Shown: positions 1 to 9,603, numbered from the stretch's first letter. The stretch is 64,000 bases of DNA from Paucimonas lemoignei (GCA_900475325.1 LS483371.1:4526001-4590000); one strand, 5' to 3'. The notes: generated by a model from the sequence alone, not told the origin. Translations and numbers: made by a program.

Positions 1-45
1 GTGATGACGCAACAGCGCCTCATCTTCAACCACCAGCAACTTCAT
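1..45 (-). CDS. phoP: PhoP response regulator, N-terminal fragment
   Basis: Only the first 15 codons lie in the window; they read MKLLVVEDEALLRHH, the start of a receiver domain (beta-1 followed by the acidic pair E-D that helps form the phosphorylation pocket). This N-terminus matches my memory of pseudomonad PhoP, the OmpR-type regulator of Mg2+ limitation and polymyxin tolerance. A ribosome site (AGGAG) precedes the ATG. The rest of the gene and any phoQ lie outside. Another OmpR-family regulator with the same start cannot be excluded from 15 residues. Confidence 0.72.
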   Translation of the reverse strand, partial: MKLLVVEDEALLRHH

Positions 46-88
46 GACGCTCTCCTGGGTGGGGCATTTATCATTGGTGATTGGCCAA

Positions 89-185
89 CCTGTGGGAGCG
101 AATTCATTCGCGAAAGGGCCAGTCCATTCGATAGAGATTTATCGTTTGTACAACCGCCTTCCCGGATGGATCCGGTCCCACAGGT
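89..185. repeat. REP pair (GGGAGCGA type)
   Basis: Two inverted REP-like units, CCTGTGGGAGCGAATTCATT on the left and a GGTCCCACAGG end on the right, separated by about 40 bases. It lies between phoP and a small exported-protein gene, a typical intergenic BIME-like position. Confidence 0.8.
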
Positions 186-218
186 TCTGTGTTTATTCCA
201 TGATCTCAGTGACAACTT

Positions 219-518
219 TTAAAGCACCTGCTGCGTCGGCTTCCACTCCTGAGAGCTACCCGCCTTGGCGCTCAACACCACTGGCACCGGCTGACGCAGA
301 TCATAATGGCCCGCCAGATTTTTCTGCGCCACCGGCAGACCGTTATAGGTGCCCTGCTGACTCAAACCCTGACCCCAGTGGCGCCGTTCGATGGCCTCGA
401 AACGCTCGCTGGTCTTGTTGGTCGGCGCGCGCGCGAGCTCGTTGGTGTCCGCCGCCTGCGCCGCTGCGCTGCCGCCAAGAAAAGCCAAAGCCAGGAAAAA
501 CTTGTTGAAGGTCTGCAT
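219..518 (-). CDS. small exported protein of unknown function
   Basis: 99 residues. A clear Sec signal peptide covers residues 1-22 (MQTFNKFF, hydrophobic LALAFLGG core, cleavage after AQA), so the mature protein of about 77 residues should be periplasmic. The mature part is polar and contains no motif I recognise. GAGAGGACTAC upstream of the ATG is a good ribosome site. It points the same way as phoP, 170 bases upstream of it, with a REP pair between. Co-regulation with phoP is possible but not shown. Confidence 0.6.
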   Translation of the reverse strand: MQTFNKFFLALAFLGGSAAAQAADTNELARAPTNKTSERFEAIERRHWGQGLSQQGTYNGLPVAQKNLAGHYDLRQPVPVVLSAKAGSSQEWKPTQQVL

Positions 519-768
519 GCTGTAGTCCTCTCGCGCCGAGCGCTGTTCAGGTACCGGGCCAGACTACTGCGCGTGCCCTGAACCGCCCCTGAACACCGAC
601 TGAACCTGCCCTGAACAACTGCACTCAATACATTCAGGCCAAAAGCACGCAATAACTATGTACCGCACTCACTACATTGCAGACGGCACAATGGGCTAGT
701 CTTCTCCAGCACGACCCCTCTGCCCTGCCTATTTGCCCTACCCCTATAAAGAAAGAAAGGAGCTGACC

Positions 769-1563
769 ATGCGATTCTGGATTGCATTCGTGATGATGAC
801 CCTGGCTGGCGTCGCCCAGGCGGCCATCAAGACCGAACAGATCAACTATCAAAGCGCCGACGGCACCAAGCTGGTGGGTTATTACGCCTACGACGACGCC
901 ATCAAGGGCCAGCGCCCTGGCATCATCGTCGTCCACGAATGGTGGGGGCTGAACGAGTACGCCAAACGCCGCGCACGTGATCTGGCCGCCCTGGGCTACA
1001 GCGCCATGGCGATCGACATGTATGGCGAAGGCAAAAACACCGAACACCCGAAAGACGCCATGGCCTTCATGCAAGCCGCGTTGAAGGACAGCGACGCCGC
1101 CAACAAGCGCTTCGATGCGGGCCTTGAACAGCTCAAGAAACAGCCACAGACCAACCCCGCGAAGATCGCCGCCATCGGTTACTGCTTCGGCGGCAAGATC
1201 GTGCTCGACGCAGCCCGTCGCGGCGAAGCACTGGCGGGCGTGGTCAGCTTCCACGGTGCACTGGTCACCAACACCCCGGCCACACCGGGCGGTGTGAAAG
1301 TGCCGATGCTGGTGGAGCATGGCGCGAAAGACAGCATGGTCACGCCAGAAAACGTCACTGCCTTCAAGAATGAAATGGACAAGGCTGGGGCCGACTACAA
1401 ATTCGTCAGCCTCGCCGACGCCAAACACGGCTTCACCAACCCCGACGCCGACCGCCTCAGCCACGGCGAACACGGCGGCCCGGATATCGGCTACAACAAA
1501 GCCGCTGATGAAAGCTCGTGGAAAGATATGCAGGCGTTTCTGAAAAAGGTGTTTGGCGCTTAG
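769..1563 (+). CDS. exported dienelactone hydrolase family protein
   Basis: 264 residues. The start at 769 follows AAAGGAG and gives a signal peptide (MRFWIAFVMMTLAGVAQA). The alpha/beta-hydrolase body has the dienelactone-hydrolase signature: HEWWGLN near residue 55, nucleophile Cys in GYCFGGK near residue 138, an Asp in HGAKD near residue 189 and the catalytic His in DAKHGF near residue 222. The family hydrolyses lactones and esters; the true substrate here is unknown, and export suggests a periplasmic ester or lactone rather than the chlorocatechol pathway. It is transcribed alone, with a REP pair downstream. Confidence 0.85.
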   Translation: MRFWIAFVMMTLAGVAQAAIKTEQINYQSADGTKLVGYYAYDDAIKGQRPGIIVVHEWWGLNEYAKRRARDLAALGYSAMAIDMYGEGKNTEHPKDAMAFMQAALKDSDAANKRFDAGLEQLKKQPQTNPAKIAAIGYCFGGKIVLDAARRGEALAGVVSFHGALVTNTPATPGGVKVPMLVEHGAKDSMVTPENVTAFKNEMDKAGADYKFVSLADAKHGFTNPDADRLSHGEHGGPDIGYNKAADESSWKDMQAFLKKVFGA

Positions 1564-1576
1564 CAGCACCGGTTCC

Positions 1577-1652
1577 CTGTAGGAGCTGCCGGAGGCTGCG
1601 AAGGCAATGGGCCTGACACAACGCCTTCGCAGCCTTCGGCAGCTCCTACAGG
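1577..1652. repeat. REP inverted pair (GGAGCTGCCGAAGG type)
   Basis: Two facing copies of the GTAGGAGCTGCC(G)GAGGCTGC unit form a long imperfect hairpin between the hydrolase gene and pcpS. Confidence 0.85.
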
Positions 1653-1715
1653 TCGGTGCCTGGCAGCAAGCACTGCAACTTCACAATCCCCCCTTCCCCC
1701 GGCAAAATGCCGCCC

Positions 1716-2441
1716 ATGACTCAAACCATCGCGCTACCAGCCTGCTGCCCCGCTCTCACCCATCACTGGCCCCTGCCTCACGCGCTGGCGAATGTGGCGT
1801 TGGTCAGCGGGAACTTCGACCCGGCCAAACTGCTGGAAGGCGACTTCCCGCGTTGCGCCATTGAGCCACCGGCCAGCATTCAGCGCTCCGTCGCCAAACG
1901 CCAGACCGAGTTTCTCGCAGGTCGACTGTGCGCACGTGCCGCCCTGATACAACTGGAGGGTCGCGACTGGGTGCCCGACATGGGCGAAGACCGCGCACCG
2001 GTCTGGCCGCAAGACATCAGCGGTTCGATCACCCACAGCACCGGCTGGGCCGCGGCCATTGTCGGCAATAAACAGCACTGGCGCGGCCTGGGGCTGGACA
2101 CCGAGAACCTGCTCAGCCAGGAGCGCGCCACTCGCCTGGCCGGGGAGATCCTTACCCCCACAGAAATGCAGCAAATGGCCGCGGGGCCTGCCGAGCAGAT
2201 CGCCCTTCGCGTGACCCTGACCTTCTCTATAAAAGAAGCGCTGTTCAAAGCGCTGTACCCCATCGTGCACAAACGCTTCTACTTCGAAGACGCGCAACTG
2301 CTGGAGTGGACAGACGATGGCCACGCCCGCCTGCGCCTGCTGACGAACCTGTCCAGCGAATGGCACAGCGGCAAAGAGCTGGACGGGCAATTCAGCGTGC
2401 AGGGTCAACATGTGTTGAGTCTGGTGGCCATTCCTGCCTAA
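1716..2441 (+). CDS. pcpS: 4'-phosphopantetheinyl transferase (PcpS/EntD type)
   Basis: 241 residues. It moves 4'-phosphopantetheine from CoA to a serine of carrier proteins (fatty-acid ACP, peptide and polyketide carrier domains). Visible family motifs are AGRLCARAAL (CoA binding), GSITHS (His near residue 107), the Mg2+-binding GLGLDTE and the FSIKEALFKAL helix with the catalytic Glu/Lys. The sequence resembles P. aeruginosa PcpS over its full length. Two in-frame ATGs, at 1707 and 1716, are possible; neither has a strong ribosome site, and 1716 was chosen. It is needed to activate pyoverdine-type NRPSs, which fits the siderophore reductase gene downstream. Confidence 0.9.
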   Translation: MTQTIALPACCPALTHHWPLPHALANVALVSGNFDPAKLLEGDFPRCAIEPPASIQRSVAKRQTEFLAGRLCARAALIQLEGRDWVPDMGEDRAPVWPQDISGSITHSTGWAAAIVGNKQHWRGLGLDTENLLSQERATRLAGEILTPTEMQQMAAGPAEQIALRVTLTFSIKEALFKALYPIVHKRFYFEDAQLLEWTDDGHARLRLLTNLSSEWHSGKELDGQFSVQGQHVLSLVAIPA

Positions 2442-2474
2442 GTCAGCCACCGATGTCCCGGCGCAAATGCACAC

Positions 2475-2572
2475 CCCTGTGGGAGCGAATTCATTCGCGA
2501 ATGCGGGTTTACACGCGACGAATCTCTATCTTATGTACCGGCCCTTTCGCGAATAAATTCGCTCCCACAGGG
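2475..2572. repeat. REP pair (GGGAGCGA type)
   Basis: Facing copies of CCTGTGGGAGCGAATTCATT and its complement lie between the convergent ends of pcpS and fhuF. Confidence 0.85.
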
Positions 2573-2576
2573 TCAG

Positions 2577-3248
2577 TCAGCCCACCGCCTCCAACGGGCA
2601 ATGCTCACACCGCCCCACCCACTCCACCTGATAACTCAAGCAACAGGTACGGCGTTTTCGGCAGGCAGGTTCGCCCACATAGGTGATGGCATTTAACAGC
2701 GGGTTGCGCCGCCCATCGGCCAGCGTCCTGTTGCGCAGCAACCCAAAGCCCGCGTCCAGCGAAACATCCGTCAAGGCGCTCAGCCGGGCAAGGCAGCTTT
2801 CCAGATAATCCCCGGCATTGCCCCACAACACAGCCCCCGGCAGGTTGCCGTAGGCGCTGAGATTTTCAATAACCGGCCGCAGGTTGTGGTCCAGCAGCCC
2901 TTCAAGCCCGCCCTCTTCGCAAGCCCCGAATTTCACCCCGGCAGGCAAACCCCGCACGTCCAGGGCCAGGCTCACGTCATCGAGTTTCAAAGACCAATGC
3001 CGATCAAACATCAGACTCGCCACCACCACCGGCGGGATCACCTGCATGAAGTAATACTTGGACCACTGCGAGACCAGCACCGCCTGCTTAGCTGGCATCA
3101 ATTGCGGGCCATAGAGGTTCAGCAGCAAGGCGTCCAGCGACTCAGGCTGCAACACCTCCAATAGAGGCCGCACGGGTTGCGGATCTTCGGCGACCAGCAG
3201 GGTTTGACCGAATTGCGCGAATGGGCCGCTGAATAAAGGCTGAGTCAT
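2577..3248 (-). CDS. fhuF: siderophore-iron reductase FhuF family
   Basis: 223 residues from the ATG at 3248 (MTQPLFSGPF). The C-terminus has the FhuF-type [2Fe-2S] ligand pattern, an adjacent Cys pair in RTCC followed by CEHC about ten residues later. FhuF proteins are cytoplasmic ferric-siderophore reductases that release iron as Fe2+. The reading frame extends further upstream, but that stretch runs through a REP pair and looks non-coding. Head-to-tail orientation towards pcpS suggests a loose siderophore neighbourhood. I did not find a convincing Fur box. Confidence 0.82.
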   Translation of the reverse strand: MTQPLFSGPFAQFGQTLLVAEDPQPVRPLLEVLQPESLDALLLNLYGPQLMPAKQAVLVSQWSKYYFMQVIPPVVVASLMFDRHWSLKLDDVSLALDVRGLPAGVKFGACEEGGLEGLLDHNLRPVIENLSAYGNLPGAVLWGNAGDYLESCLARLSALTDVSLDAGFGLLRNRTLADGRRNPLLNAITYVGEPACRKRRTCCLSYQVEWVGRCEHCPLEAVG

Positions 3249-3268
3249 CGGATTCCTGACATGATTCC

Positions 3269-3360
3269 CGTGGGAGCGAGCTTGCTCGCGAAGAGGCCAG
3301 TACAACCGCCCCATGTTTATCGGCCTCAAAATCCCATTCGCGAGCAAGCTCGCTCCCACA
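3269..3360. repeat. REP pair (GGGAGCGAGCTTGCTCGCGA type)
   Basis: Inverted copies of GTGGGAGCGAGCTTGCTCGC enclose about 40 bases, just upstream of fhuF. Confidence 0.85.
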
Positions 3361-3578
3361 AATATCAGCAAATGGCGCGAGATCGTACCAATAGGTTCCC
3401 CCAAGCACAGCACATGCCAAACCACCCTTGCCAAAGGCATTTTTTGTGATAGGGTTCGCGCCCGCAAAAAACAGTCCGCGTCGGAAAAAAACCTCGAAAG
3501 CCGGAAATTCCAGTCAGGTCCAGCAGTTATGCGGCCTACACGCGATCGGGCGTTTTCATACACGATTTACACACAGCT

Positions 3579-3587
3579 TTATCCACA
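3579..3587 (+). promoter_or_regulatory. DnaA box upstream of nrdA
   Basis: TTATCCACA, a perfect consensus DnaA box, with a weaker partner (ATTTACACA) about 12 bases upstream. E. coli nrdAB is known to be DnaA-responsive. The position just upstream of the putative nrdA promoter makes a similar role plausible. Confidence 0.55.
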
Positions 3588-3596
3588 ACCCATGCG

Positions 3597-3662
3597 TTGC
3601 AATTGGTGTCCAAAACGCTTTATCTTGTAGCCCGGCGTCATCAGCAACCCTACATATAGGGT
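3597..3662 (+). promoter_or_regulatory. nrdA promoter with NrdR-like boxes
   Basis: TTGCAA (3597-3602), an 18-base spacer and TATCTT (3621-3626) form a plausible sigma-70 promoter. A good NrdR-like palindrome, ACCCTACATATAGGGT, occupies 3647-3662 (13 of 16 matches to ACACTATATATAGTGT, the consensus as I recall it). A weaker half-matching box overlaps the -10 at 3613-3628. The centre-to-centre distance is 34 bases, slightly off the usual 31-32, so the upstream box is the less certain one. NrdR represses nrd genes when dATP/ATP is high. Confidence 0.5.
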
Positions 3663-3854
3663 TTTGAGATAAAACCCCACCACAAGTAGAACGGGAATTT
3701 CAAGCATTTTTCTTCAGCGTTCAGGGTTGAACCAACGGTTGAATTAACAGCCAAACGCCTCCCGCCATGACGCTGAGCACGCAGTCCCGGAAACCAGCGC
3801 CACTCAGTACATTTGTTGCAATGTTTAACACGCACCATCGAACAGATTCCTCAG

Positions 3855-3883
3855 GGCAGCGAGCAACGATTCGCTGCCTTTTT
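3855..3883 (+). terminator. intrinsic terminator in the nrdA leader
   Basis: GGCAGCGA, an 8-base loop, TCGCTGCC, then TTTTT: a perfect 8-bp stem with a U-run on the plus strand. It lies between the putative promoter and the nrdA ATG, 145 bases before the start codon, with no open reading frame of note between. It may be an attenuator for nrdA or may end a short leader or small RNA. Confidence 0.6.
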
Positions 3884-4028
3884 GACTTCAAGGCCAGGGA
3901 CGGCGACATCCGTCGTCCCCATTCTGTTTTGAGGTCGTTACAGCCGACGTTTGTCGACTGAATGCCTTAGACGGAACGGTGGGTAACTAGACCCTACCCA
4001 AACAAACATAGAGAACGTGGAGACACCC

Positions 4029-6941
4029 ATGCAAACAGACACAACTCGCGAGAACTCGCCGACTCCGGCGCCGCAGACAGGCCAATCCCAACAGGACCTG
4101 TCCGCGACCGCTCCCGGCCAGCTGCGCGTGATCAAGCGTAACGGCACTGTCGTCCCGTACACCGATGACAAAATCACCGTCGCCATCACCAAAGCGTTTC
4201 TCGCAGTTGAAGGCGGCACCGCCGCTGCGTCTTCGCGCATCCACGACACCGTGGCCCGCCTGACCGAACAAGTCACCGCGACCTTCAAGCGTCGCATGCC
4301 TTCGGGCGGCACCATCCACATCGAAGAAATCCAGGATCAGGTCGAACTGGCCCTGATGCGCGCTGGCGAGCAGAAAGTGGCTCGCGACTACGTGATCTAT
4401 CGCAACGAGCGCTCCAAGGAGCGTGCCGTGCGTGGCACCGATGCGCCGGTCCAGGCTCACCCTTCTATCCGCATCACTCGCGCCGACGGCAGCGTTGCGC
4501 CGCTGGACATGGGTCGCCTGAACACCATCGTGACTGAAGCCTGTGAAGGGCTGGAAGAAGTCGATGCCGACCTGATCCAGAGCGAAACCCTGAAGAACCT
4601 GTACGACGGCGTGGCGATGAAAGACGTCAACACCGCCCTGGTGATGACCGCCCGTACCCTGGTTGAGCGTGAGCCGAACTACTCGTTCGTCACCGCCCGC
4701 CTGCTGATGGACACCCTGCGCGCCGAAGGCCTGAATTTCCTGGAAGTCGCTGAAAGCGCCACTCACCACGAAATGGCCGACCTGTACGCCAAGGCCCTGC
4801 CTTCGTACATCGCCAAAGGCATTCAGTTCGAATTGCTGAACCCGATCCTGGCCACCTTTGACCTGGAAAAACTCGGCAAGGCGATCAACCACGAACGCGA
4901 TCAGCAGTTCACCTACCTGGGCCTGCAAACCCTGTACGACCGTTACTTCATCCACAAGGATGGCGTACGTTTCGAACTGCCGCAGATCTTCTTCATGCGT
5001 GTGGCCATGGGCCTGGCGATCGAAGAGAAAGCCAAAGAAGATCGCGCCATCGAGTTCTACAACCTGTTGTCGTCCTTCGACTACATGTCGTCGACCCCAA
5101 CCCTGTTCAACGCCGGTACCTTGCGTCCGCAGCTGTCCAGCTGCTACCTGACCACCGTGCCGGATGACCTGTCGGGCATTTACCACGCCATCCACGACAA
5201 CGCCATGCTGTCCAAATTCGCAGGCGGCCTGGGCAACGACTGGACTCCGGTTCGTGCGCTGGGTTCTTACATCAAGGGCACCAACGGCAAATCCCAGGGC
5301 GTTGTACCGTTCCTGAAAGTCGTGAACGACACCGCAGTCGCAGTCAACCAGGGCGGCAAGCGCAAAGGCGCGGTCTGTGCGTACCTGGAAACCTGGCACA
5401 TGGACATCGAAGAGTTCATCGAGCTGCGCAAGAACACCGGTGATGATCGTCGTCGTACCCACGACATGAACACCGCCAACTGGATCCCTGACCTGTTCAT
5501 GAAGCGCGTCTTCGATGACGGCAAATGGACCCTGTTCTCGCCGTCCGAAGTACCGGATCTGCACGACCTGACCGGTAAAGCCTTCGAAGAGCGTTACGAG
5601 TACTACGAAGCACTGAGCGAATACCCAGGCAAGATCAAACTGTTCAAGACCATCCAGGCCAAGGATCTGTGGCGCAAGATGCTCTCGATGCTGTTCGAAA
5701 CCGGCCACCCATGGCTGACCTTCAAAGACCCGTGCAACCTGCGTAGCCCGCAGCAGCACGTGGGCGTGGTTCACAGCTCGAACCTGTGCACCGAGATCAC
5801 CCTGAACACCAACAAGGACGAAATCGCGGTCTGCAACCTGGGCTCGATCAACCTGCCGAACCACATCGTGGGCGGCAAGCTGGACACCGACAAGCTCAAG
5901 CGCACCATCGACGTAGCCGTTCGCATGCTCGATAACGTGATCGACATCAACTACTACTCGGTGCCGCAAGCCAAGAACTCGAACTTCAAGCACCGTCCAG
6001 TCGGCCTGGGCATCATGGGCTTCCAGGATGCGCTGTATCTGCAGCACATTCCTTACGGTTCCGATGCTGCCGTCGAGTTCGCCGACAAGTCCATGGAAGC
6101 GGTCAGCTACTACGCGATCCAGGCGTCCTGCGACCTGGCCGACGAGCGCGGTGCCTACGAGACGTTCCAGGGTTCGCTGTGGTCCAAAGGCATCCTGCCG
6201 CTGGATTCGCAACAGATCCTGATCGAACAGCGTGGCCAGAAGTACATCGACGTTGACCTGAACGAATCCCTGGACTGGGCGCCAGTGCGTGCCCGTGTAC
6301 AGAAAGGCATTCGTAACTCCAACATCATGGCCATCGCACCGACCGCGACCATCGCCAACATCACTGGCGTATCGCAGTCGATCGAACCGACGTATCAAAA
6401 CCTGTACGTGAAGTCGAACCTCTCCGGCGAATTCACCGTGATCAACCCGTACCTGGTTCGCGACCTCAAAGCCCGCGACCTGTGGGACTCGGTCATGATC
6501 AACGACCTGAAGTACTACGACGGTTCCGTACAGCAGATCGAACGCATCCCGCAGGAACTCAAAGACCTGTACGCCACCGCGTTCGAAGTGGATACCAAGT
6601 GGATCGTTGACGCCGCCAGCCGTCGCCAGAAGTGGATCGACCAGGCTCAGTCCCTGAACCTGTACATCGCCGGCGCATCGGGCAAGAAGCTGGACGTGAC
6701 CTACCGCATGGCCTGGTACCGTGGTCTGAAAACCACTTACTACCTCCGTGCCCTGGCCGCGACCAGCACCGAGAAATCCACCGTCAACACCGGCAAGCTC
6801 AACGCAGTATCGAGCGGCGGCCACGGCCCGGACGACTCGGCGATCACCGCCCCGCGTCCAACCGAAGCTGCACCCGCCGGTCCAGCGCCAGTGCCTAAAG
6901 CCTGCGCCATCGACGAGCCGGATTGCGAGGCTTGCCAATAA
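4029..6941 (+). CDS. nrdA: class Ia ribonucleoside-diphosphate reductase, alpha subunit
   Basis: 970 residues, starting at MQTDTTRENSP after GGAG. It reduces ribonucleoside diphosphates to deoxy forms together with NrdB. Two consecutive ATP-cone domains (about residues 33-122 and 148-235) precede the catalytic barrel; the duplicated cone is a known pseudomonad trait. Active-site equivalents of E. coli C225, C439/E441 and C462 are seen in LSSCYLTT, SNLCTEI and AVCNLGSIN. The C-terminal thioredoxin-interacting cysteines are in the CAIDEPDCEACQ tail. Unlike E. coli, nrdB does not follow directly: it lies almost 3 kb downstream with its own control region. Confidence 0.97.
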   Translation: MQTDTTRENSPTPAPQTGQSQQDLSATAPGQLRVIKRNGTVVPYTDDKITVAITKAFLAVEGGTAAASSRIHDTVARLTEQVTATFKRRMPSGGTIHIEEIQDQVELALMRAGEQKVARDYVIYRNERSKERAVRGTDAPVQAHPSIRITRADGSVAPLDMGRLNTIVTEACEGLEEVDADLIQSETLKNLYDGVAMKDVNTALVMTARTLVEREPNYSFVTARLLMDTLRAEGLNFLEVAESATHHEMADLYAKALPSYIAKGIQFELLNPILATFDLEKLGKAINHERDQQFTYLGLQTLYDRYFIHKDGVRFELPQIFFMRVAMGLAIEEKAKEDRAIEFYNLLSSFDYMSSTPTLFNAGTLRPQLSSCYLTTVPDDLSGIYHAIHDNAMLSKFAGGLGNDWTPVRALGSYIKGTNGKSQGVVPFLKVVNDTAVAVNQGGKRKGAVCAYLETWHMDIEEFIELRKNTGDDRRRTHDMNTANWIPDLFMKRVFDDGKWTLFSPSEVPDLHDLTGKAFEERYEYYEALSEYPGKIKLFKTIQAKDLWRKMLSMLFETGHPWLTFKDPCNLRSPQQHVGVVHSSNLCTEITLNTNKDEIAVCNLGSINLPNHIVGGKLDTDKLKRTIDVAVRMLDNVIDINYYSVPQAKNSNFKHRPVGLGIMGFQDALYLQHIPYGSDAAVEFADKSMEAVSYYAIQASCDLADERGAYETFQGSLWSKGILPLDSQQILIEQRGQKYIDVDLNESLDWAPVRARVQKGIRNSNIMAIAPTATIANITGVSQSIEPTYQNLYVKSNLSGEFTVINPYLVRDLKARDLWDSVMINDLKYYDGSVQQIERIPQELKDLYATAFEVDTKWIVDAASRRQKWIDQAQSLNLYIAGASGKKLDVTYRMAWYRGLKTTYYLRALAATSTEKSTVNTGKLNAVSSGGHGPDDSAITAPRPTEAAPAGPAPVPKACAIDEPDCEACQ

Positions 6942-6969
6942 GGCATAGCTGAAAGCCCGCTCCCACTTT

Positions 6970-7000
6970 CCTGTGGGAGCGAGCTTGCTCGCGAAAAAGC
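6970..7000 (+). repeat. single REP unit
   Basis: One CTGTGGGAGCGAGCTTGCTC unit after nrdA without an obvious partner. Confidence 0.7.
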
Positions 7001-7130
7001 CAACACCGCTGTCATGACCGAATACAAACCGGGAGCTTTCAAACCTCCCGGCCTCCCCCGCTCCAACCTCCCCTTCCACAGATCCCAAAACCTGCAGCAG
7101 CGCACTCGGTGTACCTGAACAAACCAGCTC

Positions 7131-7227
7131 CCTGTGGGAGCGAATTCATTCGCGAAGGCAATCTCACAGCCGATAGAAATCCATCGGATATACCGGCCTC
7201 CTCGCGAATAAATTCGCTCCTACAGGG
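7131..7227. repeat. REP pair (GGGAGCGA type)
   Basis: Facing units CCTGTGGGAGCGAATTCATT and AATTCGCTCCTACAGG, between nrdA and the chemoreceptor gene. Confidence 0.8.
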
Positions 7228-7446
7228 ATTAGGTGAAACCTGTGGGACCGACTTTCACCCGGAAAAAGGCCCAGCGATCTTTCAGCCAAAATCAGCGACC
7301 AAAACATTTCCATAGCATCCCCCTATGAATGCCGTAGTCTCCATTGATTGGGCAGCGATGTGACATCACGGTACCTTCGACTCACCCAAAGATGGCGTAT
7401 TGATATCGGTACGTTTTAGCGCTTCGCTTTCCCACGAGTCCACCCC

Positions 7447-9087
7447 ATGAAAACCCCGATTTCCCTCGCGTCGCGCATCGGCCTGGGCTTTGCGGCCATC
7501 GTATCGCTGCTTGTATTGATCACCGCCGTGGGCATTCAACGGGTGGGTTTCATTGACTCCACCCTGGAAGACGTCAACGATAACGCCGCAAAAGTGCAGC
7601 GCTATGCCATCAACTTCCGGGGCAGCGTGCATAACCGGGCCATCGCGATCCGCGACGCGGTATTGGTGAGTAACTCCCAGGACCTTGAAAACCACTTGCG
7701 CGAAGTCGCCCAGCTGGAAAAGGACTACGTCGATTCAGCCACACCACTGGACCAGCTCTATGCCAGCTCCCAGGTGAGCCCGCAAGAACAGACCCTGCTG
7801 CGCGCCATTAAAGAGATCGAGCAGCAGACCCTTGCGTCGACCAAAACCCTGATCGACCTGCGACGCACCGGCGACATCCCGGGTTCACAGGCGTTATTGC
7901 TCAATCAGGTATCGGCTAACTACAGTGAGTGGCTCAAGCGCATCAACGCCTTGATCGACTTTGAAGAAGCGTCGATCAAAGCCCAGCTCAACGACGTGCA
8001 AGCCACCGCCAGCCAGTTCCGGGGCCTGATGTTGCTGGCGACCGCCGTGGCCATGCTGCTGAGCATCATCCTGGCCGCGGTCATCATCCGCTTCGTCAAA
8101 TCCACCCTGGGCGCCGAGCCGACCGAAGTGGCGCAGGCGATTCAGCGACTGGCCGCCGGTGATCTGCAGCAACGCATCGACACCCCCTACCCGGACAGCG
8201 TGATGGGCGTGCTGAAAACTGCACTTGCTCGCCTGGCAGACACCATTACCCAGGTACGCATGGCGGCTCAAGAGGTCAACCACTCCTCCTCGTTGCTCTC
8301 CGCCACGTCCATCACCAATAACGACCAGATCAACCTGCAAACCCGCGAAGCCGAGCAAGTGGCGACCGCCATCACCCAGATGGCCGCCACCGTCAATGAG
8401 GTCACCGGCTACGCTTCACAGGCGGCAGACGCGACCCGTCTGGCCGACAGCGAAGTGGAAAGCGGCAACCAACTGGTCGCGGACACCACCCTGGCCATCG
8501 AACAACTGGCCACCTCCCTGGCTGAAACCACCCTCACCGTGGAGCACGTGTCCAAACAGAGCGAAGAGATCGAGACCGTCATCGACGTGATCAACTCCAT
8601 CGCCGCGCAAACCAACCTGCTGGCCCTCAACGCCGCCATCGAGGCTGCACGTGCGGGCGAACATGGGCGTGGTTTTGCGGTGGTGGCCGACGAAGTTCGC
8701 TCATTGGCCAACCGCACCCAGCGCTCGACCCAAGACATTCGCGACATGATCAGCACCCTGCAAAACGGCACGCAAACCGCCGCGCAAACCATGCGCAACA
8801 ACTGCGAGCTGGCCGGCCGCACAGTGGAGCAAACCCGCAATGCCCAGGGCGCGCTGAGCAAAATCAGCCAGGAAGTGGGCGCCATCAATCGCATGAACGC
8901 GCAGATCGCCAGCGCCTCCCTTCAACAAAGCGCCGTGGCCGAAGAAGTGGCGGTCAACATCAACCGCATTCACGGCTCAACGGTGCAGTCCGCCACGGGG
9001 TCCAGACAAGTCTCTACCGCCAGCCAGGAACTGGCCCAACTGGCCGACCGCCTGACGCAGAAAGTGGCGTTCTTTAAAGTCAGCTAA
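7447..9087 (+). CDS. methyl-accepting chemotaxis protein
   Basis: 546 residues. TM1 is at about residues 10-31, followed by a periplasmic four-helix-bundle-like sensor (about 32-190; repeated helices, conserved [14 protein letters not shown] stretch), TM2 (about 191-213), HAMP (about 214-268) and a cytoplasmic signalling hairpin. The hairpin tip carries the family signature [20 protein letters not shown] near residue 398, where CheA and CheW bind. There is no C-terminal CheR/CheB-tethering pentapeptide. The ligand cannot be read from sequence. It sits between nrdA and nrdB on the same strand but has no evident functional link to them; readthrough from nrdA is possible. Confidence 0.93.
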   Translation: MKTPISLASRIGLGFAAIVSLLVLITAVGIQRVGFIDSTLEDVNDNAAKVQRYAINFRGSVHNRAIAIRDAVLVSNSQDLENHLREVAQLEKDYVDSATPLDQLYASSQVSPQEQTLLRAIKEIEQQTLASTKTLIDLRRTGDIPGSQALLLNQVSANYSEWLKRINALIDFEEASIKAQLNDVQATASQFRGLMLLATAVAMLLSIILAAVIIRFVKSTLGAEPTEVAQAIQRLAAGDLQQRIDTPYPDSVMGVLKTALARLADTITQVRMAAQEVNHSSSLLSATSITNNDQINLQTREAEQVATAITQMAATVNEVTGYASQAADATRLADSEVESGNQLVADTTLAIEQLATSLAETTLTVEHVSKQSEEIETVIDVINSIAAQTNLLALNAAIEAARAGEHGRGFAVVADEVRSLANRTQRSTQDIRDMISTLQNGTQTAAQTMRNNCELAGRTVEQTRNAQGALSKISQEVGAINRMNAQIASASLQQSAVAEEVAVNINRIHGSTVQSATGSRQVSTASQELAQLADRLTQKVAFFKVS

Positions 9088-9143
9088 CGTCAGCGCTTAT
9101 GCAGGCCACAAGATTCTATGTTGGCCTGCAATGCCTATCTGTT

Positions 9144-9233
9144 GTGGGACCGGCTTTAGCCGGGAAGGCGGCATTTCTGGCGGCGCATATGCAGCGCATG
9201 TCCTGGCCTCTTCCCGGCTAAAGCCGGTCCCAC
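9144..9233. repeat. REP pair (GGGACCGGCTTTAGCC type)
   Basis: Two facing units, GTGGGACCGGCTTTAGCCGG and its complement, downstream of the chemoreceptor gene. Confidence 0.85.
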
Positions 9234-9431
9234 GTTGTCGCGCCAGATAGTGAGATCGGCTTATATGGCCCATGCCCGTCACACCAACCGTTGGTCACCT
9301 AAAACCCCGCACCAAAAAGCCTCTCCCCGCCACAACCCCCGATATCCAAGGCATGTGAAACATTGACCCCCATCAAGCGAAAAACCCTTGACCGAAATGC
9401 GACGTCACGACACGTTGCCCGAGGGCCTCAT

Positions 9432-9478
9432 CACCTATATGCTGTGTTTCGAAATGTGAAAAACACTAGATAAAGGGT
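9432..9478 (+). promoter_or_regulatory. paired NrdR boxes upstream of nrdB
   Basis: Two boxes are spaced 31 bases centre to centre, as in described NrdR operators: CACCTATATGCTGTGT (9432-9447, 10 of 16 matches) and ACACTAGATAAAGGGT (9463-9478, 13 of 16 matches to ACACTATATATAGTGT as recalled). The pair lies about 360 bases upstream of nrdB, so nrdB should have its own NrdR-controlled promoter. The 750 bases between the chemoreceptor gene and nrdB otherwise hold a REP pair and the promoter candidate below. Confidence 0.68.
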
Positions 9479-9573
9479 TTTCACTGTATTTGCGTTGTTT
9501 TCTCCCCGACTGAGAATGCACCCGCAAAGGCAAAAGAAAAAAGTGAAAATCACACCCCAAACACCATCAGGGA

Positions 9574-9603
9574 TGAACAAGTGCCGGGCAAAATCTGTAT
9601 AAT
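9574..9603 (+). promoter_or_regulatory. candidate second promoter upstream of nrdB
   Basis: TGAACA, an 18-base spacer and a perfect TATAAT -10. Start of transcription would be near 9610, giving a leader of about 230 bases. A 45-codon open frame (ATG at 9629) follows, but its codon content gives no support, so it is not called as a gene. Confidence 0.4.

Noticed and set aside
3987..7088. 1033-codon open frame on the minus strand over nrdA
   Set aside because: It is the antisense shadow of the strongly biased GC3 codons of nrdA; composition is Val/Gly/Asp-rich low-complexity and it shows no domain.
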